From RHKX01 sp046330415 (lineage in GTDB: Bacteria; Actinomycetota; Thermoleophilia; Solirubrobacterales; 70-9): DNA of 64,000 nt. The DNA is taken from positions 124,001 to 188,000 of the forward strand of contig JAXLSW010000008.1 in the NCBI GenBank assembly GCA_046330415.1. Reading direction: 5' to 3'. Within the stretch, counting starts at the first letter, position 1. Every line of letters starts with the position of its first letter. A program made the position numbers and the translations under genes. Below, piece after piece: positions 42,405 to 50,936 of this stretch. The notes under the pieces are model-generated. The model searched no databases. It was not told where the DNA came from and worked only from the letters and a program-made list of their open reading frames with translations.

Positions 42405-42926
42405 CTAGTGCCCGAGCAGCTGCCGCAGCAGGCCGCCGCTCTGGCGCTGCTCGAGGTAGCACTGGTGGTAGTCCTCGGCCATGTAGAAGCCGGTTGCGGG
42501 CTCGATCGAGGTCGCGATCGGCTCCGAGTAGTCGGCCTGGTGCCGCTCCTTGGATGCCTGGGCGGCCGCCTCCTGCTCGGGGGTGTGGGTGAAGATCACG
42601 GTCCGGTACTGATCGCCGACGTCGGGACCCTGGCGGTTCACCTGCGTGGGGTCGTGCATGTCCCAGAAGCGATCCAGGATCTCGTCGTAGGAGATCCGCT
42701 TGGGATCGAAGGTGACGCGGACGACCTCCGCGTGGCCGGTGGAGCCGGTGCAGACCTGCTCGTAGGTCGGGTTGGGGACGTGCCCGCCCTCGTAGCCGAC
42801 CGCGGTGTCGACGACGCCCTCGACCTTGCGGTACTCGGCCTCGGGCTTCCAGAAGCAGCCGGCGCCGAAGGTCGCGACTTCGGTCTCGCCCTCGAAGGGG
42901 GCGTCCTGGGTATCGGTCTCGGTCAT
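42405..42926 (-). CDS. msrA: Peptide methionine sulfoxide reductase MsrA
   Basis: 173 residues. It reduces methionine-S-sulfoxide in proteins. Catalytic motif GAGCFWKPEAEYRKVEGV (Cys24), AVGYEGGHVPNPTYEQVCTGSTGHAEVV, FWDMHDPTQVNRQGPDVGDQYRTVI and the C-terminal YMAEDYHQCYLE with a resolving Cys. The ATG at 42926 has GAGGAG 5 nt upstream. MsrA enzymes with this ending use thioredoxin. Confidence 0.95.
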   Translation of the reverse strand: MTETDTQDAPFEGETEVATFGAGCFWKPEAEYRKVEGVVDTAVGYEGGHVPNPTYEQVCTGSTGHAEVVRVTFDPKRISYDEILDRFWDMHDPTQVNRQGPDVGDQYRTVIFTHTPEQEAAAQASKERHQADYSEPIATSIEPATGFYMAEDYHQCYLEQRQSGGLLRQLLGH

Positions 42927-43029
42927 CGCTGCTCCTCGGTCGCTCGCGGGTCCGCCCGATGATGACAGCCGTCCGCCCTCGTCCCGCAGCGCTAAAGAGA
43001 CGACCTGCGCGTCCGATAGGAACCCCAAC

Positions 43030-43332
43030 GTGTACGTCCTCGACTTCGTCAACCGGGTCCGCAACGCGCAGAGCTGCGAAGCGCTCGACGAGCTGCCCGC
43101 GCCGGGCGCCGACGGCTCCTCCCCGCTCGAGCTCGCGATGGGCTGCCGCCTGGAGACCGAGCTGATGAGGCTCTCGAGCCCGCAGGCCGCGGCGGCCGTC
43201 GCGGACGCGACCGGCCTGCCGGTCGGCGTCGACCGGACGTGCGTGGCGCTGCCCAACGCCCTCGCTCCCTTCGCGAAGACGCTGCATGAGTCGCGGCTGT
43301 CCGCCGGGACCGGGTTGAGCAGCGCCTGCTGA
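43030..43332 (+). CDS. Small hypothetical protein
   Basis: 100 residues, GTG start with AGGA 8 nt upstream. A first stretch VYVLDFVNRVRNAQSCEALDEL is followed by PLELAMGCRLETELMRLSSPQAAAAVADATG, which looks helical. Two or three Cys, no TM. It is divergent from msrA. No family recognised. Confidence 0.5.
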   Translation: MYVLDFVNRVRNAQSCEALDELPAPGADGSSPLELAMGCRLETELMRLSSPQAAAAVADATGLPVGVDRTCVALPNALAPFAKTLHESRLSAGTGLSSAC

Positions 43333-43360
43333 GCGCAACGCAGCTAGCGTCTCCACCCTC

Positions 43361-45130
43361 ATGAAGCCTCGCCTCCTCGCTGCGCTCCTCGCCGCAACCT
43401 TCCTCGCACCAGCCACCGCCGACGCCTCGACCGGAGTCCCCGGCCGCGACTCCGAGCCGCTCGTCGTCACCGGCAACGACGTTCCCGCCCTCCTCGGGGC
43501 CGAGCCGGCGCACGTCGTCGCCTTCCACTGGGACGATGGCTGGAAGCAGGTCCCCGTGCAGGTCGACGAGCGCAAGACGGTCGACTTCGCGGCCGTCCGG
43601 CAGGGGAACCAGGCGGGCGGGCGGCCGTTCAGCGCCCTCGCGTACGCCGACCCCGGCACTTTCGCGGGCGCCGACCCCGACCCGGCGCTCGACGGCGACG
43701 ACGAGATCGCGGCGATGGCGATGGACGCCGGCGACCCCGTTCCCGGCGGCACCGCCGATCCCGACGGCGTCGATCCGGGCTCGCGGGTGGAGCTGCGGAT
43801 CGTCGACGCGGTCGACCCCGGCCCGACGCGCTTCCTCTACCTGTTCCGCTCCACCGGCCCCGGCGCCCTCGACCCCTCCGCGGGCCGCGACTACGTCGAC
43901 TACGACTTCAAGCTGCTCTCCGGCGATTACAAGACGACCTACTCCTTCAGCGGCGTATCCGGCGGCGACAGCACGACCAGCGGCGCTCCCGCCAACCCGG
44001 AGGACTCGAGCGTCGACACCGACTACTACCGCTTCCATCTCGGCTCTCGGTGGATCGGAGACGCCCTGCAGCTCCGCGCCGGCGGCGCCACCGGCGCCGA
44101 CATCCTCGACGGCGACAAGGCGCAGGTCTCCTACGGCTGCGGGCGCTCGGAGCTGACCTTCTCGCGGGGTGGTGGTGGCTTCATCGCCAACATCGACGGG
44201 CCGGTCCGCGCGATCCGCTCCTACATCGGCGCCAACAGCGGCACCTTCACCCAGCGCGACCAGATCTACTACCAGCGCACCGAGGTCGACCGGACGTACC
44301 TGCGCGTCCACCCCGGGATCAACCGCATCAGCCAGTTCCTCGACTACTCGGCGGCGGCCGTCGGGATGACCTACCGGAACTCGACTCAGCCGGGCGGCGT
44401 GACGATCGACGGCGTCGCCGATCCCGCCGTTCAGACCGGCAGCTCGCTCGGCCCGCTCTCGACCTGGGAGCAGGTGAGCGGACCGCAGGGAACCGTCGCC
44501 GTCGTCAACCGCTACGCGACCAACATCGACGGGATCACGGTCGGCTCCTACTACGAGGACTCGCTGACGCCGGTCGCCACGCAGTGCAGCGGCTACGCCG
44601 ACTCAGCGGCGTACGGCGCAAGCGGCGCGGCGATCCAGATGCCGGGCGTGTCGGGAGGGATCAACACCGACCCGACCCTCGGCAGCAACTACGACTTCAG
44701 CGGTACGCGGACGCTGTTCTACGGCGGGCCCGGCGGCACCGCGGCCCAGGCCGAGAAGCACGCCGCGCAGGTCGACAAGCCGCTCGAGGTCTCGGTCGGG
44801 GACATCGGCGGTGGCGGCGGAACCCCGAACCTGCTCCTTCGCGCCCGCGGGCTGAAGCGAGCCGAGGCGGGTGAGAAGGCTGAGATCCGCGCCAAGCTCA
44901 AGAACACCGGGCGGCTCACCGCCGAGGGCGTGAAGGTGTGCCTGATCGCCAGGCAGGCGAAGGAGGGACGCTGCGCCAAGATCGCGACCCTCGCTCCCCA
45001 GCAGGTCGAGAAGCTGAAGCTGCCGATGACGGTCAACGACGACGCGAAGCGCAAGTTCCGAGTCCGCGTCAAGGCGACATCGGAGAACTCAACCGGGTCG
45101 GTCGATTACTCGCAGGTCAGGCTGAGGTAG
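43361..45130 (+). CDS. Large secreted protein, hypothetical, with C-terminal CARDB-like domain
   Basis: 589 residues. Signal peptide 1-22. The body is beta-rich with HVVAFHWDDGWKQVPVQVDER, long Asp/Gly linkers (DPDPALDGDDE), a KLLSGDYKTTYSFSGVSGG segment, and GSRWIGDALQL. The C-terminal about 110 residues resemble CARDB: AEAGEKAEIRAKLKNTG, LTAEGVKVCLIA, RKFRVRVKATSENSTGSV. No enzyme motif identified. ATG at 43361; a TAGCGT hexamer lies 10 nt upstream. Function is probably surface binding. Confidence 0.7.
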   Translation: MKPRLLAALLAATFLAPATADASTGVPGRDSEPLVVTGNDVPALLGAEPAHVVAFHWDDGWKQVPVQVDERKTVDFAAVRQGNQAGGRPFSALAYADPGTFAGADPDPALDGDDEIAAMAMDAGDPVPGGTADPDGVDPGSRVELRIVDAVDPGPTRFLYLFRSTGPGALDPSAGRDYVDYDFKLLSGDYKTTYSFSGVSGGDSTTSGAPANPEDSSVDTDYYRFHLGSRWIGDALQLRAGGATGADILDGDKAQVSYGCGRSELTFSRGGGGFIANIDGPVRAIRSYIGANSGTFTQRDQIYYQRTEVDRTYLRVHPGINRISQFLDYSAAAVGMTYRNSTQPGGVTIDGVADPAVQTGSSLGPLSTWEQVSGPQGTVAVVNRYATNIDGITVGSYYEDSLTPVATQCSGYADSAAYGASGAAIQMPGVSGGINTDPTLGSNYDFSGTRTLFYGGPGGTAAQAEKHAAQVDKPLEVSVGDIGGGGGTPNLLLRARGLKRAEAGEKAEIRAKLKNTGRLTAEGVKVCLIARQAKEGRCAKIATLAPQQVEKLKLPMTVNDDAKRKFRVRVKATSENSTGSVDYSQVRLR

Positions 45131-45151
45131 GCACGGCGCCTCCGCTCGCCG

Positions 45152-46495
45152 CTATCCGTGGGGGCGGGCCATGCCGATGAAGTCGAGCGCCTCGTTCAGC
45201 ACCTCGTCGCTGACGCCCTTCTCCTTGGCGACCTCGCGCACCGTGCGGTTCGAGCTCGCGGCCTCCTTGACGATCTCCGTCGCCGCGTCGTATCCGATGT
45301 GCGGGTTCAGCGCGGTGGCCACCTGCAGGGTCGACTCGGCGTGCTTGCGGAGCATCTCCTCGTTCGGCTCGATCCCGCTCACGCACTTGGTGTCGAGCAG
45401 GCGCGAGGCGGAGGCGAGCAGCTTGACCGAGTCGAGCAGGTTGCGCGCGATCAGCGGCACCCGCACGTTCAGCTCGAACTGCCCCTGAGCGCCGCCGAGC
45501 GTGACCGCGACGTCGTTGCCGATCACCTGATCGCCCACCTGGATCACGACCTCCGGGATCACCGGGTTGACCTTGCCCGGCATGATCGAGGAGCCCTTCT
45601 GCAGCTCCGGCAGGCGGATCTCGGCGAGGCCGGCGCGCGGTCCCGAGCCCATCAGCGCGAGGTCGTTTCCGATCTTGATCATCGAGACGGCGACCACCTT
45701 GAGCGCTCCCGACAGCAGCACGAGGCCGTCGCGATTCGCCTGCGCCTCGAAGCGGTTGTCGGGCGCTGAGATCTCGAGGCCGGAGCTGGCCGAGAGCTTC
45801 TCGCGGACGCCCGCCGCGAAGTCGGGATGGGTATTGATCCCGGTCCCCGTCGCGGTGCCGCCGAGCGGGATCTGGCCGACATGCCCGAGCGTGCCGCGGA
45901 CGCGCTCGGCACCGAGCCGGATCTGAGAGGCGAAGCCGGCGAACTCCTGCCCGAGCGTGACCGGCACCGCGTCCATCAGGTGCGTGCGGCCGGACTTGAC
46001 GTGGTCCTTGAACTCCTCAGCCTTGGCGTCGAGCGCCGCGGCGAGGCCGTCGAGCGCGGGCAGCAGGTCGTTGGTGACCTCGTCGAGCGCGGCGAGGTGG
46101 ACGGCGCTGGGGAAGACGTCGTTGGAGGACTGCCCCATGTTCACGTGGTCGTTGCGGTGGACGCCCTCGCCGGCGAGCGAGGCGATGACCTCGTTCGTGT
46201 TCATGTTCGAGGAGGTCCCGGAGCCCGTCTGGAAGACGTCGACCGGGAACTGGTCGTCGTACCTGCCCTCGCCGATCGCGTCACCGGCCTCGCCGATGCG
46301 CTCGGCGAGGTCGGCATCGAGCAGGCCGAGCTCGGCGTTCGTCCGGGCGGCAGCGGCCTTGAGGCGGCCGAGCCAGTGGACGACGGGCGCCGGGATCGGA
46401 TGGCCTGAGACCGGGAAGTTCCCGATCGCCTTGTCGGTCTCCCCGCCCCAGAGCTTCTCGCCCTCGGGTGCACTCACGTCGTTGATCTCGGTCAT
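45152..46495 (-). CDS. fumC: Fumarate hydratase class II
   Basis: 447 residues. It hydrates fumarate to malate in the TCA cycle. Signature GSSIMPGKVNP near residue 310, with FQTGSGTSSNMNTNEVIA, SSNDVFPSAVHL, SGRTHLMDAVPVTLGQE and GGTATGTGINT. Ribosome site GGAGG 6 nt before the ATG. It is divergent from ileS with 106 bp between. Confidence 0.96.
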   Translation of the reverse strand: MTEINDVSAPEGEKLWGGETDKAIGNFPVSGHPIPAPVVHWLGRLKAAAARTNAELGLLDADLAERIGEAGDAIGEGRYDDQFPVDVFQTGSGTSSNMNTNEVIASLAGEGVHRNDHVNMGQSSNDVFPSAVHLAALDEVTNDLLPALDGLAAALDAKAEEFKDHVKSGRTHLMDAVPVTLGQEFAGFASQIRLGAERVRGTLGHVGQIPLGGTATGTGINTHPDFAAGVREKLSASSGLEISAPDNRFEAQANRDGLVLLSGALKVVAVSMIKIGNDLALMGSGPRAGLAEIRLPELQKGSSIMPGKVNPVIPEVVIQVGDQVIGNDVAVTLGGAQGQFELNVRVPLIARNLLDSVKLLASASRLLDTKCVSGIEPNEEMLRKHAESTLQVATALNPHIGYDAATEIVKEAASSNRTVREVAKEKGVSDEVLNEALDFIGMARPHG

Positions 46496-46586
46496 CTGGA
46501 ACCTCCGTGGTCTCTCTAAGTCTGTGCTCTGAGGCTACCTGCGCCGGCCCGCGGGGCGCCGCCCCGGCCCGCCGGCGGCTCGAACG

Positions 46587-46592
46587 TAGAAT
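46587..46592 (+). promoter_or_regulatory. -10-like element TAGAAT for ileS
   Basis: TAGAAT is 9 nt before the ATG at 46602. No Shine-Dalgarno. The transcript would have at most about 2 nt of leader. Confidence 0.4.
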
Positions 46593-46601
46593 CGGTGGTT
46601 C

Positions 46602-49600
46602 ATGCCAACAGGCAAGCGATACGCGCCCGTCGACCCGAAGCAGTCGTTCCCCAGGCTCGAGGAGGGCGTCCTCGAGCGCTGGCGCGAGCGCGATGTCTTC
46701 GCGCGTCAGCTCGCCGAGCGTGAGGGGGCGCCGGTATGGAGCTTCTACGAGGGCCCGCCGACCGCGAACGGCCGCCCCGGCTCCCACCACGTCCTCGCTC
46801 GCGTCTTCAAGGACATCTACCCGCGCTACAAGGCGATGTGCGGCCACTACGTCCCCCGCAAGGCGGGCTGGGACTGCCATGGCCTGCCGGTCGAGCTCGA
46901 GGTCGAGAAGGAGCTCGGGATCTCCTCGAAGGAGCAGATCGAGGAGTTCGGGATCGCCGAGTTCAACCAGCGCTGCCGCGACTCCGTCTTCCGCTACGTC
47001 GACGACTGGCGCAAGCTCACCGACCGGATCGGCTTCTGGGTCGACATGGACGACCCCTACCGCACGCTCGACAACGACTACATCGAGTCGGTCTGGTGGT
47101 CGCTGCGACAGCAGTGGGACCGTGACCGCCTCTACCTGGGCCACAAGGTCGTTCCCTACTGCCCGCGGTGCGGGACAGCGCTGAGCTCGCACGAGGTCGC
47201 CCTCGGCTACGAGGACCAGGTCGATCCGAGCGCCTACGTGCGGATGCCGGTGACCGATCCCGCCAGCTCGGGCCTCGAGCCCGGCGACAACCTGGTCGTC
47301 TGGACGACGACGCCGTGGACCCTGATCTCGCACGCCGCGATCGCCGCCGGCGCCGACATCGAGTACGTGCGGGCCCGGCCCGGCGGGGACGAGGCTCCCG
47401 ATGAGGTCGTGATCGTCGCGGCCGCGCTCGCCGATCGGGTCCTGAGCGAGGGCTGGGAGCGGCTCGGCTCGTTGCCGGGCTCAGCGCTCGAGGGTGTCCG
47501 CTACGAGGCCCCGTTCGCCTACATTGCGGGCGAGGACTTCGGCCCGCTCGGCCACTCGGTCCTGCTCGGCGACTTCGTGACCACCGAGGACGGCACCGGC
47601 CTCGTCCACACCGCGCTGGCCTTCGGCGAGGACGACTTCAAGCTCGGCGAGGCGAACGGGATGACGCTGCAGAACCCGGTACTTCCCAACGGCCGCTTCG
47701 ACGCCCGGGTCCCCGACTTCCAGGGCAAGCTCGTCTACGACCACAACCCCGAGATCGTCGCGGCGCTCCGCCAGAGCGGGCGGCTCTTCCGCGTGCTCGA
47801 CTACGAGCACGCCTACCCGCACTGCTGGCGCTGCGGCACCGCGCTCCTCTACTACGCGAAGTCGAGCTGGTACCTGCGGACCTCCGAGGTCAAGGACCGG
47901 CTGCTGGCCGAGAACGAGACGATCGGCTGGCACCCCGAGCACATCAAGCACGGCCGCTTCGGCCGCTGGCTCGAGAACAACGTCGACTGGGCGCTCTCCC
48001 GCGAGCGCTACTGGGGGACGCCGCTGCCGGTCTGGGAGTGCAGCGCCGAGGGCTGCGAGGAGCGCTACTGCGCCGGCTCGATCGCCGACCTGCGCGAGCG
48101 CGTCGCCGATGGCAGCGAGGTTCCCGAGGACCTCCATCGTCCTTACATCGACGGGGTCCGCCTGCGCTGCTCGCGCGAGGGGTGCGAGGGCGAGATGCAG
48201 CGCGTCGCCGAGACGATCGACGCCTGGTACGACTCGGGCGCGATGCCCTTCGCGCAGTTCCACTACCCGTTCGAGAACGAGGCGGAGTTCAAGTCGCGGT
48301 TCCCGGCCGACTTCATCTGCGAGGGGATCGACCAGACGCGCGGTTGGTTCTACTCCCAGCTCGCCGAGTCGGTGCTGCTCTTCGACGAGACGAACTACCG
48401 AAACTGCGTCTGCCTCGGCCTGATCCTCGATCCAGAGGGGCAGAAGATGTCGAAGAGCCGCGGCAACATCGTCGATCCCTGGGAGGTGCTGAACCTGCAC
48501 GGGGCCGACGCGTTCCGCTGGTACTACCTGACCTCCCAGCAGCCTTGGGCGGGCTACCGGTTCAGCGTCGAGACGATCGGGGAGTCGCTGCGGCAGTTCC
48601 TGCTGACGCTGTGGAACACCTACGGGTTCCTCGTCATGTACGAGAACGCGGCCGCCGAGCAGGCGGACGGCGACTCCGCGGCCGAGCCGACGGCCCCGGA
48701 GGCCGAGCTCGACCGCTGGCTCGTCTCGCGCCTGCAGAGCGTCACCGAGGAGGTGCGCGACCGGCTCGACGACTTCGACTCGGTGGCCGCCGGGCGGGCG
48801 CTCGCCGACTACGTCGACGAGATGTCGAACTGGTACGTGCGGGTCTCGCGGCGCCGATTCTGGGACGGGGACGCGGCCGCCTTCGCCACGCTCCGCCACT
48901 GCCTCGTCGAGACGGCGAAGCTGATCGCCCCGTTCGTCCCCTTCACCGCCGACGCCATCTACGTGAACCTCGTCGGCGGCGCCGAGGGTGAGTTCGGCGA
49001 CGCTCCCGACTCCGTCCACCTCTGCGACTTCCCCGAGCCGGCCGCCTCCCTGCGTGATCCGGCGCTCGAGGAGGGGATGGCGGCGGCGCGGCGCGCGGTC
49101 GAGCTCGGCCGGGCCGCGCGGGCGCAGGCGAAGGCGAAGATGCGCCAGCCGCTCAGCAAGGCGGTGATCGTCGCCACCGAGGAGGAGCGGGCGGTGATCG
49201 AGCGTTTCGCCGAGCTCGTCAGGGCCGAGCTCAACGTGAAGGCGCTCGAGTTCGTCAGCGAGGAGGGTGAGCTCGCCTCCTGGACGGTGAAGCCGAACTT
49301 CCGCTCGCTCGGTCCGCGATTCGGCAAGGACATGCCGCAGGCGAAGGCGGCGATCGAGGCGCTCGATCCCGACCACGCCCGCGCCGCCATCGCCGGCGAG
49401 CGCGAGATCGGGATCTCGATCGACGGCACCGACCACACGCTGAGCGCCGAGGACATGACGCTCGCCATGGAGCCGCTCGACGGCTACCAGGTGGAGGCCG
49501 AGGCGGGCCGCGCTGTCGCCCTGGCGCTGGAGCTCGATGACGCCCTGATCCGCGAGGGCCTCGCCCGCGAGGTCGTCCGGGCGGTGCAGCAGGCGCGCAA

Positions 49601-49799
49601 GGAGACCGGGCTCGAGATCACCGACCGGATCGACCTGCGGCTCGGTGGCGACGAGGAGCTCGTGGCCGCCGCCCGCGCCCACGAGGACTACGTGGCCGGT
49701 GAGACGCTCGCGACCACGGTCGCCTTCGACGGAGCCGAGGGCGAGCCGACGGAGATCGGCGGCCGCGAGCTCTCGATCGCCCTCACCCGCGCGAGCTGA
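46602..49799 (+). CDS. ileS: Isoleucyl-tRNA synthetase
   Basis: 1065 residues. It charges tRNA-Ile. HIGH region GPPTANGRPGSHHVLARVFKD (51-71), KAGWDCHGLPVE, editing-domain WTTTPWTL, KMSKSRGNIVDPW (catalytic), and an anticodon-binding half with ELDRWLVSRLQ. The active-site pattern GSHHVLAR and overall length are those of the IleS type 2 (eukaryote-like) group. No T-box or other long leader is present upstream. Confidence 0.97.
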   Translation: MPTGKRYAPVDPKQSFPRLEEGVLERWRERDVFARQLAEREGAPVWSFYEGPPTANGRPGSHHVLARVFKDIYPRYKAMCGHYVPRKAGWDCHGLPVELEVEKELGISSKEQIEEFGIAEFNQRCRDSVFRYVDDWRKLTDRIGFWVDMDDPYRTLDNDYIESVWWSLRQQWDRDRLYLGHKVVPYCPRCGTALSSHEVALGYEDQVDPSAYVRMPVTDPASSGLEPGDNLVVWTTTPWTLISHAAIAAGADIEYVRARPGGDEAPDEVVIVAAALADRVLSEGWERLGSLPGSALEGVRYEAPFAYIAGEDFGPLGHSVLLGDFVTTEDGTGLVHTALAFGEDDFKLGEANGMTLQNPVLPNGRFDARVPDFQGKLVYDHNPEIVAALRQSGRLFRVLDYEHAYPHCWRCGTALLYYAKSSWYLRTSEVKDRLLAENETIGWHPEHIKHGRFGRWLENNVDWALSRERYWGTPLPVWECSAEGCEERYCAGSIADLRERVADGSEVPEDLHRPYIDGVRLRCSREGCEGEMQRVAETIDAWYDSGAMPFAQFHYPFENEAEFKSRFPADFICEGIDQTRGWFYSQLAESVLLFDETNYRNCVCLGLILDPEGQKMSKSRGNIVDPWEVLNLHGADAFRWYYLTSQQPWAGYRFSVETIGESLRQFLLTLWNTYGFLVMYENAAAEQADGDSAAEPTAPEAELDRWLVSRLQSVTEEVRDRLDDFDSVAAGRALADYVDEMSNWYVRVSRRRFWDGDAAAFATLRHCLVETAKLIAPFVPFTADAIYVNLVGGAEGEFGDAPDSVHLCDFPEPAASLRDPALEEGMAAARRAVELGRAARAQAKAKMRQPLSKAVIVATEEERAVIERFAELVRAELNVKALEFVSEEGELASWTVKPNFRSLGPRFGKDMPQAKAAIEALDPDHARAAIAGEREIGISIDGTDHTLSAEDMTLAMEPLDGYQVEAEAGRAVALALELDDALIREGLAREVVRAVQQARKETGLEITDRIDLRLGGDEELVAAARAHEDYVAGETLATTVAFDGAEGEPTEIGGRELSIALTRAS

Positions 49800-49823
49800 C
49801 CCGAGCGCGGCGCCACCCCGCCA

Positions 49824-49875
49824 CGCCGAACGTACGTCGTTGGGCGCTATGGAGACCCGTTTCGTACGTTCGGTG
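49824..49875. repeat. Intergenic palindromic element, copy 3
   Basis: CGCCGAACGTACG (49824-49836) faces CGTACGTTCGGTG (49863-49875). One arm mismatch (C:T; G:U in RNA). Loop again 26 nt with the GTTGGGCGCTAT core. It lies between ileS and a codirectional membrane gene. Confidence 0.72.
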
Positions 49876-49897
49876 GTGAGGGCGGGGGGACGCGGCA

Positions 49898-49903
49898 TAC
49901 GAT
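49898..49903 (+). promoter_or_regulatory. -10-like element TACGAT
   Basis: TACGAT is 6 nt before the GTG at 49910. Leaderless type. It starts 22 bp after palindromic copy 3. Confidence 0.45.
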
Positions 49904-49909
49904 CCACCC

Positions 49910-50341
49910 GTGGACCTCGGCGCCGACACCAAGGCCGTCCTCCTCGCCGCGGGGCTGATCTTCCTCTGGGCGCTCCTGATCGGCGTCTGGAAGTACAGAC
50001 AGATGGCGGCGAATCCTGAAGGCCGGGCGCATCCCTACGTCGACATCGCCCACCGCGCCGCGCTCATGTACAGCTTCGCGACGTTGCTGCTCGCCGCCTT
50101 CGTCGAGCTCAGCGGCTTCTCGACGCTGGTCAACACGATTGCGGCATTCGTCCCGATCGCGTTCTTCGTCGCGGCGATCGCGAGCTACTGCGTCAACGGC
50201 GCCCGTGCCGAAACCGACAACCAGTTCCGCGACGGCGACGAGCCGCACGGCATGCATCCATTCATGTGGGCGCTGATCGCCGGCGAGATCGGCGGCGTGG
50301 CGGTCCTGATCGCGGGGTTCGTCTGCGGCCAGATCCTCTAG
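49910..50341 (+). CDS. Four-TM membrane protein, hypothetical
   Basis: 143 residues, GTG start. Helices at about 9-27, 45-65, 72-92 and 120-142. Between helices 1 and 2 is KYRQMAANPEGRAHPYVDIAHRAALMYS, and before helix 4 NQFRDGDEPHGMHPFMW. The conserved His/Asp in these loops suggest a functional site near the membrane, but no family is recognised. Confidence 0.65.
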   Translation: MDLGADTKAVLLAAGLIFLWALLIGVWKYRQMAANPEGRAHPYVDIAHRAALMYSFATLLLAAFVELSGFSTLVNTIAAFVPIAFFVAAIASYCVNGARAETDNQFRDGDEPHGMHPFMWALIAGEIGGVAVLIAGFVCGQIL

Positions 50342-50357
50342 CGGCCCAGGACGACCA

Positions 50358-50384
50358 ACGCCTCCTGACGAGGTCAGGAGGCGT
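50358..50384. terminator. Strong hairpin between convergent genes
   Basis: ACGCCTCCTGAC (50358-50369), loop GAG, GTCAGGAGGCGT (50373-50384): a perfect 12-bp stem. It lies between the four-TM gene and trxA and could terminate both. A further small hairpin GTGGCC/GGCCAC (about 50411-50427) sits closer to trxA. No T tract. Confidence 0.55.
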
Positions 50385-50464
50385 CAGATCAAGGAAGAGT
50401 CCGGCGAGGTGGCCTCCCTGGCCACGAGCCGGGCGATGACGCCGAGCTGGCGCCTCCTGGCCCG

Positions 50465-50788
50465 TCAGGCGAGCGCCGGCTCGAGCTCGGCCTCCAGGCG
50501 CTTCTTCGGCATCGCCCCGACGATCGTCTTGGCGGGCTGACCGCCCTTGAACACGATCATCGTCGGGATCGACATCACCTGGTAGGCGCTGGCCGTGTCC
50601 TGGTTCTCGTCGATGTTCAGGGAGACGATCTTGACGTCGTCGCGCTCGGAGGCCATCTCCTCGAGGATCGGGTGGACGACCCGGCAGGGGCCGCACCACG
50701 GGGCCCAGAAATCGACGAGCACGGGCTCGCTGGACTCGATTACCTCGGCCTGGAAGTTGCTGTCGGTGACTTGAGGGAGGTTCGCCAT
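50465..50788 (-). CDS. trxA: Thioredoxin
   Basis: 107 residues, complete thioredoxin. Active site WCGPC (Cys32, Cys35), VLVDFWAP strand, SIPTMIVFKGG with the cis-Pro. It is a general disulfide reductant, and would serve MsrA among others. Strong ribosome site AGAGGAG 6 nt before the ATG. A palindrome lies about 45 bp upstream. Confidence 0.96.
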   Translation of the reverse strand: MANLPQVTDSNFQAEVIESSEPVLVDFWAPWCGPCRVVHPILEEMASERDDVKIVSLNIDENQDTASAYQVMSIPTMIVFKGGQPAKTIVGAMPKKRLEAELEPALA

Positions 50789-50831
50789 CCCAATCTCCTC
50801 TTTCGCTCTCTTGCGTGGGCGTCGTATATAT

Positions 50832-50851
50832 CGATCCGGTCACCCGGATCG
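50832..50851. promoter_or_regulatory. Palindromic candidate operator upstream of trxA
   Basis: CGATCCGG (50832-50839), TCAC, CCGGATCG (50844-50851): a perfect 8-bp inverted repeat. An AT-rich TATATA lies just on the trxA-proximal side (50825-50830). It could be an operator or a hairpin in the leader. The regulator is unknown. Confidence 0.35.
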
Positions 50852-50881
50852 CCTTCCGAAGTTGCCGTCACACCTTACTAC

Positions 50882-50927
50882 AAAAAATGAAGTAATGGCC
50901 GGATGGCTTGTACAAGCCGTTTCTGGC
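50882..50927 (-). terminator. Rho-independent terminator of the glycosyltransferase gene
   Basis: On the minus strand the 14-bp palindrome GGCTTGTACAAGCC (50905-50918), flanked by GGCC on both sides, is followed by an A/T-rich stretch ending in six T (50882-50887). It lies 10-55 bp past the stop at 50937. Confidence 0.65.
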
Positions 50928-50936
50928 CTAGCGCAG

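Noticed and set aside
46496..46601. T-box riboswitch before ileS
   Set aside because: Only 106 bp separate ileS from the divergent fumC, no T-box core or terminator was seen, and a -10-like hexamer sits 9 nt before the start.
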